Positions 59,173 through 64,000 of a stretch of DNA of 64,000 nucleotides are shown here, piece after piece. Every line of letters begins with the position of its first letter. Position 1 is the stretch's first letter. The position numbers and the translations under genes were made by a program. The DNA is from a virus: the IMG/VR virus record IMGVR_UViG_3300010883_000017, positions 1 through 64,000 of that record; one strand, written 5' to 3'. The notes under the pieces are model-generated. The model was given only the letters and a program-made list of their open reading frames with translations. It was not told the origin of the DNA and did not search any database.

Positions 59173-60624
59173 ATGAACATTATCAACACTATTGAAGAAC
59201 GCTACGAGCACGTGTTGCAGAGCTGTCGCGAAAACATGGCTACCCTTACGGGTAAGACCGTTTTTACAGTTCGACAGAACAGACGCGAAGGTACCCCGAC
59301 CCTTTTTGAAAAGGCCGCCATTCCCATTGAGCACCTCCATGTCCTGGATCTGTCTGTGAAGCAGATGCCGAATGGCGATCCAGGCCTGCTCTTTCGGCTG
59401 AACAACGCCAAGCCTCCCACTACGCAATACGCGGATACGGTGGGAGTGGGCGGCCAGGGTCCGCAGCAGGCGTTGGCGATGTGGCTCAATAAGGAGCCCA
59501 CCAGTGACGGCCGGGGTTCTTGTTTCGGCTGGGGCGATGAGCTCCTCGCCGTCGCCTTGACTATGGCGGAAGTGCTGGTTAGTAGTCCTGTTAACGGCCC
59601 CGTGCAATTGCCGCGGGTCCTTGGGACGAAGCCATCGCAGACGTTGTTGGAGTCTTTGCAGGCAGCTGCAGAAACTCCGGGAGACTACAGTGTTCTGCGG
59701 GCGCAGTGCAGCGGAGAGGTGACCTTTGTCTGTGAAGCGGAGCAGGGTCTTCCGGGCTATGTGCGCATAGTTCAGCAGTCGGATAGTTCCTCGCCGCTGT
59801 CACAGGAGTCTGTTCGGGCGGTTGCACTACCGGAAACTTCCGGCGCGGTGCAGGATGTTCCGGAGAGTGTGCCCCAGGGTTTCCAACCGCTTGTTGCGGA
59901 GGAAAATGTTCCCACCTGTGACGAGGTGGTGATCTTGCCCGGTACGCTCGCTGTTGTTACGGTTGGTCAGGTGGTCGAGATGGGTGACCCTATTTTGGAG
60001 CTGGACCCTGAAGCTGTGGGTCGTCTTTCAGAATCCCAAGTGACTGACTTGGCTGCGGTCGTAGAGTTTGCGGCACAATCGGGGCATTGTGCTGCCCTGG
60101 CTGTGGACACGCCGGTTATGCATATCGGCACGATGCCTCTATTCGCTGGTGTCGGTGCTACTATTCCTGCCGGGAAGCTTTACTTTGACATAGTCCAGAT
60201 GGTTGGTGTCGATGGCGCCCCGGTTTACCAGGTTGTCGACACTGGCCGTGGGATTATGTCGTCGAGCAACTTGCGGGTTGATCTTCGACCAACCGCCATC
60301 TCATGGCCGCGTCAGTCGGATTTTGTCCGGCCGTCAGCAGCGACGATCCGGCAGCAGGAAACCCGGCAGCGGACTCGAAAGTTACGCGGACTTGGTGAAG
60401 AGGCTGCCCTTGCGCAGCTCGTTACCGAGGCCATCGAGTTGCCCAGTCGTGATTATGATCTAAAACTAGATCATCTCTCGTCGGGACCTTTCCCCTTGGG
60501 AGTGGATATGGCGAAAGAGGTCCATACCTTCTCTATGCATATCCGAATGGGGGATCACGCTGCGCGTACGCCGGCTGAAAAAGCAGTACTCATTAATGAG
60601 TACCTGCAGGGATTTTGGCAGTAG
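59173..60624 (+). CDS. Unknown 483-aa protein
   Basis: The middle contains GTLAVVTVGQVVEMGDPILEL and related beta-strand repeats. The C-terminal region has HLSSGPFPLGVDMAKEVHTF. It might be structural or regulatory. A terminator follows it. AGAAGGA precedes ATG 59173. No family recognised. Confidence 0.55.
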   Translation: MNIINTIEERYEHVLQSCRENMATLTGKTVFTVRQNRREGTPTLFEKAAIPIEHLHVLDLSVKQMPNGDPGLLFRLNNAKPPTTQYADTVGVGGQGPQQALAMWLNKEPTSDGRGSCFGWGDELLAVALTMAEVLVSSPVNGPVQLPRVLGTKPSQTLLESLQAAAETPGDYSVLRAQCSGEVTFVCEAEQGLPGYVRIVQQSDSSSPLSQESVRAVALPETSGAVQDVPESVPQGFQPLVAEENVPTCDEVVILPGTLAVVTVGQVVEMGDPILELDPEAVGRLSESQVTDLAAVVEFAAQSGHCAALAVDTPVMHIGTMPLFAGVGATIPAGKLYFDIVQMVGVDGAPVYQVVDTGRGIMSSSNLRVDLRPTAISWPRQSDFVRPSAATIRQQETRQRTRKLRGLGEEAALAQLVTEAIELPSRDYDLKLDHLSSGPFPLGVDMAKEVHTFSMHIRMGDHAARTPAEKAVLINEYLQGFWQ

Positions 60625-60634
60625 TTACTGTGAG

Positions 60635-60670
60635 AGCACCCGGAGCCATCACTTCGGGTGCTTTCTTCTT
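60635..60670 (+). terminator. Intrinsic terminator
   Basis: AGCACCCG (60635-60642) pairs with CGGGTGCT (60655-60662), followed by TTCTTCTTTTT. It closes the 59173 transcript. Confidence 0.8.
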
Positions 60671-60727
60671 TTTGTACTGCGGACAGCTGTGATGGTAGTT
60701 GTCCGAAAATTAAGGAAGAGGTGAAAC

Positions 60728-61231
60728 ATGAAGTGGATCCTATGTGCGGTCTTAACCGCAGTGACTGCGGGTTGTGTTTGCGTACCGTGCGAGGGGGCAG
60801 AGTTGTTTGCAAGCCCGCCCGCGCGCATCGTGAAGGTCCATGGCCCGTGGATGTTAGTGCAACGCGGCGGCGAAAGCTGCTGGATGTACGACCCGTGTTA
60901 CGCGACAAGAAAGTTGCAAGACTCGGGTAAGAAGGTGTTGAAAGACACCGTGAATGTTATTGGCTGTACAGTTGAGACAGCTGGTGACATCGTTGTTGGG
61001 GCTGGCGCCCTGGTGGTAGGGACGGGGCACGAGATTCTTCAGCGCACTCATTGCGCAGTGAAGTGTCTGGTGTGCCCTAAACGTCCGTGCAAACCTGCGC
61101 CGAAGCCCAGACCTCCGGAAGTACGGAAGAAGGACCTACGTCCTCCGACCATCCTTATTCCGGAGGATGACGGGAAGAAAGACTCGCCTGCCGCGCAAGC
61201 GACCAGGCGCTGGATATTAACAGTGAGGTAG
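60728..61231 (+). CDS. Putative lipoprotein / secreted Cys-rich protein, 167 aa
   Basis: The N-terminus MKWILCAVLTAVTAGCVCVP is a lipoprotein-type signal, with TAGC as the likely lipobox and Cys16 as the modified residue. The mature part has a Cys-rich centre (CAVKCLVCPKRPC) and a Lys/Pro-rich end. A phage lipoprotein may act in superinfection exclusion or lysis, but no family is recognised. AGGAAGAGG precedes ATG 60728. The structured RNA island follows directly. Confidence 0.6.
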   Translation: MKWILCAVLTAVTAGCVCVPCEGAELFASPPARIVKVHGPWMLVQRGGESCWMYDPCYATRKLQDSGKKVLKDTVNVIGCTVETAGDIVVGAGALVVGTGHEILQRTHCAVKCLVCPKRPCKPAPKPRPPEVRKKDLRPPTILIPEDDGKKDSPAAQATRRWILTVR

Positions 61232-61304
61232 CTCCTTGCTGAAGGGTGGTGGTGGGGAATCGGAAACCCGTACCCCTCGCCATCACCCACTTTTATACAA
61301 CTGG

Positions 61305-61338
61305 CCTCGGAGGGTGTTTCGCCCTCCACGTGAAGAGG
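61305..61338 (+). repeat. Two-copy RNA motif, copy A
   Basis: Outer pairing CCTC/GAGG, inner stem GGAGGG/CCCTCC with loop TGTTTCG, then ACGTGA. Copy B at 61621-61660 has GGAGAG/CTCTCC with the identical loop and ACGTGA. Confidence 0.65.
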
Positions 61339-61531
61339 TAGTCGGACCAGGTCCTCACACGACCTCGCTCCGCGACGCCGCGCAGGACTTGGTCCTACGA
61401 TCGGCATATTGAAAGCATGGAGGCGCCCTGATTCACCTAACAGTGATGAAGGGCGTCCCTGGTGCTTTCCACCCTACAAGCCCCGGAGAGGTCGCTCCTC
61501 CCACGCTCCGAAAGGCGGGCGTCCGGGCAAA

Positions 61532-61618
61532 GGCCGAGTGGCGGAACTGGCAGACGCTCAGGACTTAAAATCCTGTGTCCTCACGGACGTGCGGGTTCGA
61601 GTCCCGCCTCGGCTACCA
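61532..61618 (+). tRNA. tRNA-Leu (anticodon TAA) with encoded CCA
   Basis: Class II tRNA: acceptor GGCCGAG with CTCGGCT (first pair G-T), TGGCGGAACTGGCAGACGC D arm, anticodon stem CAGGA/TCCTG with loop CTTAAAA giving anticodon TAA, a long variable arm (TGTCCTCACGGACG region) and T arm GCGGG-TTCGAGT-CCCGC, ending in A-CCA (61615-61618). It reads UUA and UUG codons. Confidence 0.92.
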
Positions 61619-61620
61619 TA

Positions 61621-61660
61621 AACCTCCGGAGAGTGTTTCGCTCTCCACGTGATGGGGGTT
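61621..61660 (+). repeat. Two-copy RNA motif, copy B
   Basis: Outer pairing AACCTCC/GGGGGTT, inner stem GGAGAG/CTCTCC with loop TGTTTCG, then ACGTGA. Relative to copy A one G-C pair is A-T, and the outer helix differs in sequence but still pairs. Confidence 0.65.
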
Positions 61661-61810
61661 TCCCCGGGCCATCCGCTGGTTTCGCTACGCGAAAACGCAG
61701 CTACTGGCCCCGGGGACCAGGTGCGATTGGAGCATAAGGGGTGACGAGCCACAGCTATCGGGACATTAGTCCCGGGACGCCTAGGGTTCGTTGCCCCTAA
61801 ATTGCTCCCT

Positions 61811-62002
61811 CCCATCACACACGAGGTTTCTGCGCAGCTTGTTCGCTGCGCTCACTGCGCTGCGACGCTGCAGCCGGAGCTGCCGGCCTTCCGCGGCATT
61901 CTAAGCATAAGGGACGGCGGAGTGCCGGGGACAGTCTCCTCGCGCATAAACCGCCGTCCCGGATTGCTTTCTTTCAATTTTCCCGTTATGGGGTATTCTG
62001 TT
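61811..62002 (+). other. Non-coding gap with a GC-rich inverted repeat
   Basis: This 192-base stretch between the RNA island and the next small ORF has no convincing gene; the longer frame from 61802 is not supported. It contains GGGACGGCGG (61911-61920) and CCGCCGTCCC (61951-61960), a perfect 10-bp inverted repeat around a 30-base loop. Confidence 0.5.
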
Positions 62003-62104
62003 ATGGATAACACAGAGTCATGGTTTAGTACTGTTTGTGTGTGGGTGGTATCACTTGGTTTTTTTAGTCTGATTTGGAAAGTGGCGGCTCATTTTTTTGA
62101 ATAA
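62003..62104 (+). CDS. Possible tiny membrane protein, 33 aa
   Basis: ATG 62003 follows GGGG and encodes MDNTESWFSTVCVWVVSLGF then a hydrophobic helix ending HFFE. It could be a single-pass toxin-like or holin-like peptide. It is the only coding candidate between the RNA island and the 62128 terminator. Confidence 0.4.
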   Translation: MDNTESWFSTVCVWVVSLGFFSLIWKVAAHFFE

Positions 62105-62127
62105 TTCAATCCGCCAGTATGGCGGAC

Positions 62128-62148
62128 AGGGCTTCGGCCCTTTTTTTT
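62128..62148 (+). terminator. Strong intrinsic terminator
   Basis: AGGGC-TTCG-GCCCT hairpin followed by seven T. A smaller stem CCGCC/GGCGG sits just upstream at 62111-62125. Confidence 0.9.
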
Positions 62149-62228
62149 AGCTACCAGGGTTTAAGTACCGTGGCTGCCTTGGCCGCGCTAAGCTACACTT
62201 ACGTGTGTATTATTGTGGGAGAAGGTTT

Positions 62229-63044
62229 ATGGCGAAGAAGATCGTGGTGGATCCGTTTTTTGATGGGGTTGCGGTCCCGCCAACAGACGGCGAGGTAGAG
62301 TATGCTCCGGTTGAGGATACAGATATTGCTCGGATGTTGCCTCCAGGACCTAGCGGGTTACGCGGAACAGTTGTTCCAAAAGCCGCGGCTGACAATTTTG
62401 GCGCAACTACTGGTTGGCAGGCTGTAGCTCCTGTTAGAGCTGAGATGCATGTGGACCCAGATATACCAGGACAATCTACAGTTGTACGTTTAGATGAGAT
62501 GGGTGCCGAGCAAATAGCGGCGGCGTTAGCGGCAACTGACGGCGTCGATCCCCGCGTTCGGGTGTCCGCAGTCTATAATGCTCTTTCAGAGGGTTCTGTA
62601 GCGCCTACCGCGCAGGAGCAGGTTGTCTCCGCGGATATGTCACCACGGGAGGCTGCGGTGGGACCTTTGCAGGTTTTTAACTCGTCTAAGTCAGCGCCGC
62701 CACATAATGAAGTAGTTCAGGCGCCTGATAAAATGCAAACAAGGCCGCCTACTACGTGGGTTACATTTGAGATTGACGGGTTTGGCGAGCATCGCGCACC
62801 GTATCACCGTGTTATACATAGCAACAGCGCCCTTGTGTTAGTGTATGATACTAGCTGTGAGGGGGCGCAGCGGTTTTTTCCGCGGACTACGGATCAGCCT
62901 CTGGGTGTACATATTGCGGGGGAGTCTGTGGCTTACTATGCGCACACCACCGGCATCGAATTTTCTGATGCTGGTGTTGACTATTGCGTACTGTTAGTGG
63001 AGCGCGAGGCTCCGTTATCTGCGGATTCCGATGACATGGAGTAA
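62229..63044 (+). CDS. Unknown protein upstream of portal, 271 aa
   Basis: ATG 62229 follows GGAGAAGG. The N-terminal half is Pro/Ala/Val-rich and flexible. The C-terminal half is a likely globular domain (TWVTFEIDGFGEHRAPYHRVI). Being just before the portal gene suggests a virion or assembly protein, without further evidence. Confidence 0.55.
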   Translation: MAKKIVVDPFFDGVAVPPTDGEVEYAPVEDTDIARMLPPGPSGLRGTVVPKAAADNFGATTGWQAVAPVRAEMHVDPDIPGQSTVVRLDEMGAEQIAAALAATDGVDPRVRVSAVYNALSEGSVAPTAQEQVVSADMSPREAAVGPLQVFNSSKSAPPHNEVVQAPDKMQTRPPTTWVTFEIDGFGEHRAPYHRVIHSNSALVLVYDTSCEGAQRFFPRTTDQPLGVHIAGESVAYYAHTTGIEFSDAGVDYCVLLVEREAPLSADSDDME

Positions 63045-63050
63045 TTAATT

Positions 63051-63233
63051 ATGCTGGAAAAGAATGGAGAAATTCGTGAGGGGCTTACTCCTCCGGAAGA
63101 GTGTAAGGATAAGAAGGTCTCATTACCTGAAGCCGCAGAGGATCTTCTTAAAGAAGCTGAAGTACGCTTCAAAAGATTGGAAGATCATATGACTACGCGG
63201 TCGCATACGCGCGTGACTGAGAATCTTCGCTAG
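63051..63233 (+). CDS. Unknown small helical protein, 60 aa
   Basis: A helical, charged peptide (LPEAAEDLLKEAEVRFKRLE) between the 62229 gene and the portal gene. No family recognised. Confidence 0.45.
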   Translation: MLEKNGEIREGLTPPEECKDKKVSLPEAAEDLLKEAEVRFKRLEDHMTTRSHTRVTENLR

Positions 63234-63260
63234 TACGGTCACCAAGGATGGAATGCGCTC

Positions 63261-64000
63261 ATGGGCAGTCTCAACTCATTCGGTAACAACTCAACAATGT
63301 CTGGAAGAGGTTCGGAAGCATTTCCGGACCCTTTCTGTGATGTTTCATCGTTGTACATGCCGGAGACGATGACAGATGCGCTCAGGTGGTGTGAGTACAT
63401 CTTCATGGCAAACGGCGTTTATCGTCAGGCGTGTGATCGTATTGTTTCCTACTTCATTACGGAGATAGAAGTAGTTGGCGACGATAGAGAAGAGAAGAAT
63501 AAGTTTAAGGATTTTCTTTACAACCATGTAGGTATTCAAAACCTACTGCACACCATTGGCATGGATTACTTGTGCTACGGTAATTCCTTTACTAGTACGA
63601 TTGTTCCGATTCGCCGGTATCTATCTTGCCCTAAGTGTGGATTAGAGCTGCCACTAGGAAAGGTCTTTAACGAGCCCGCCTTTAAATTTCAGTGGAAGGG
63701 CTTTGAGTTCATGGCTCACTGTCCCAAGTGTAAGCACAGCGGTGCTTGGAAGCACGTAGATAGGCGCGCACTTGAAGAAGAGAATCTGATTGTCAAGCGC
63801 TGGTCGCCGCATGAGATGGAGCTGCTGTACGACCCGTTGACTGATGATACTTCTTATATCTGGAAGATTCCGGAGGATTATAAGAAGCAGGTTAGAGAGG
63901 GAACTCTTTACCACCTAGAGCGCGCAAACTGGGAGATTATCCAAGCGGTTAAAAACGACCAGCATCTTCGTTTTGATAAAGACGTTATTTACCATATGAA
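63261..64000 (+). CDS. Portal protein (5' part, runs off the window)
   Basis: The frame from ATG 63261 is open for 246 codons to the right edge. It has ALRWCEYIFMANGVYRQACD and RIVSYFITEIEVVGDD, then YNHVGIQNLLHTIGMDYLCY and GNSFTSTIVPIRRYL, the pattern of large-phage portal (head-tail connector) proteins. A zinc ribbon is inserted: SCPKCGLEL (about residues 122-130) and HCPKCKHSG (about 153-161). The portal forms the ring through which the terminase packs DNA. AAGGA precedes the start by about 12 bases, so the exact start is uncertain. Confidence 0.75.
   Translation, partial: MGSLNSFGNNSTMSGRGSEAFPDPFCDVSSLYMPETMTDALRWCEYIFMANGVYRQACDRIVSYFITEIEVVGDDREEKNKFKDFLYNHVGIQNLLHTIGMDYLCYGNSFTSTIVPIRRYLSCPKCGLELPLGKVFNEPAFKFQWKGFEFMAHCPKCKHSGAWKHVDRRALEEENLIVKRWSPHEMELLYDPLTDDTSYIWKIPEDYKKQVREGTLYHLERANWEIIQAVKNDQHLRFDKDVIYHM

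Larger units (their letters stand above)
61240..61810 (+). ncRNA. Dense structured-RNA island around tRNA-Leu
   Basis: About 570 bases have no credible gene but contain consecutive stable stems: 61244-61288 (GGGTGGTGG/CCATCACCC), 61305-61338, 61344-61395 (GGACCAGGTCCT with AGGACTTGGTCC), 61411-61469 (GAAAGCA/TGCTTTC plus inner stems), 61480-61528 (GCCCCGGA/TCCGGGC), tRNA-Leu, 61621-61660, 61662-61715 (CCCCGGGCCA/TGGCCCCGGGG) and 61729-61808. Two stems are copies of one motif with a compensatory pair change. Almost every base lies in some helix, which suggests a selected RNA or a string of RNAs processed with the tRNA. Confidence 0.6.

Noticed and set aside
61409-61737. ORFs of 70 and 91 codons over the RNA island
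   Set aside because: They read through tRNA-Leu and the stems, with Arg/Pro/Ser-rich sequence and no ribosome-binding site.
61729-61808. A third tRNA
   Set aside because: GGAGCA/TGCTCC and an AGGG-TTCG-like arm first suggested a tRNA, but the T loop and anticodon stem do not fit, and the bases form a longer simple helix instead.

Overview
The window is a piece of a large tailed bacteriophage genome (Caudoviricetes). It holds a large terminase, the start of a portal protein, a complete phage replication and recombination set, and about 90 tightly packed genes. Neighbouring genes often overlap by 1-20 bases or share ATGA/TAATG junctions. Nearly everything reads on the + strand. The exceptions are three isolated - strand genes: an unknown protein (1750-2934), the large terminase (6789-8654) and a CsrA homologue (30686-30874). 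The phage carries HldE, an enzyme of ADP-heptose synthesis, and CsrA proteins. Both suggest a Gram-negative host, but the host cannot be named from the sequence.

Layout. 1-10.8 kb: a partial gene at the edge, an Api92-like protein, CsrA, a CHC2 zinc-finger primase-like protein, cold-shock protein, terminase, small membrane proteins and an RNase H-like protein. 10.8-12.8 kb: a sulfotransferase inside a largely non-coding island made of six 30-nt GAAA-capped hairpins, each followed by the tail ATTTTTRATCYAAG or a one-base variant, with a tRNA-Glu at the end. 12.8-21.8 kb: a ParB-like protein, conserved small phage proteins, a structured leader region (16.7-17.1 kb), a pyrimidine-dimer-glycosylase-like protein, a cupin, a DUF4406 protein, a retron-type reverse transcriptase, a thermonuclease-like protein and a HAD phosphatase. 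21.8-30.7 kb: a sugar and surface module with RmlA, a YkgJ-like protein, an M19 dipeptidase, an RmlB-like dehydratase, a possible Rep-like protein, a deoxyhypusine-synthase-like protein and bifunctional HldE. 30.7-49.8 kb: the replication and recombination core, with a second CsrA (- strand), SbcD, SbcC, an SF2 helicase, a DnaB-like helicase, a TOPRIM primase, a UDG-DNA polymerase I fusion, a candidate ssDNA-binding protein and a UvsX/RecA-like recombinase. 49.8-61.2 kb: a glycosyltransferase, many small unknown proteins, a DEDD exonuclease, a RuvC-like resolvase and a lipoprotein-like protein. 61.2-61.8 kb: a second dense structured-RNA island with tRNA-Leu and a two-copy hairpin motif that shows a compensatory base-pair change. 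62-64 kb: genes leading into the portal protein, which runs off the right edge.

How it works together. The replication genes form one long run that could replicate and recombine phage DNA largely without host enzymes. The nucleotide-sugar genes could remodel host or virion glycans. The two CsrA proteins, the cold-shock protein, the retron RT and three structured non-coding stretches point to unusually heavy use of RNA-level regulation. The strongest candidates for something undescribed are the hairpin array (10.83-12.81 kb), the RNA island around tRNA-Leu (61.24-61.81 kb) and a retron RT with no msr-msd RNA beside it. All family assignments come from reading motifs by eye; no database search was run.
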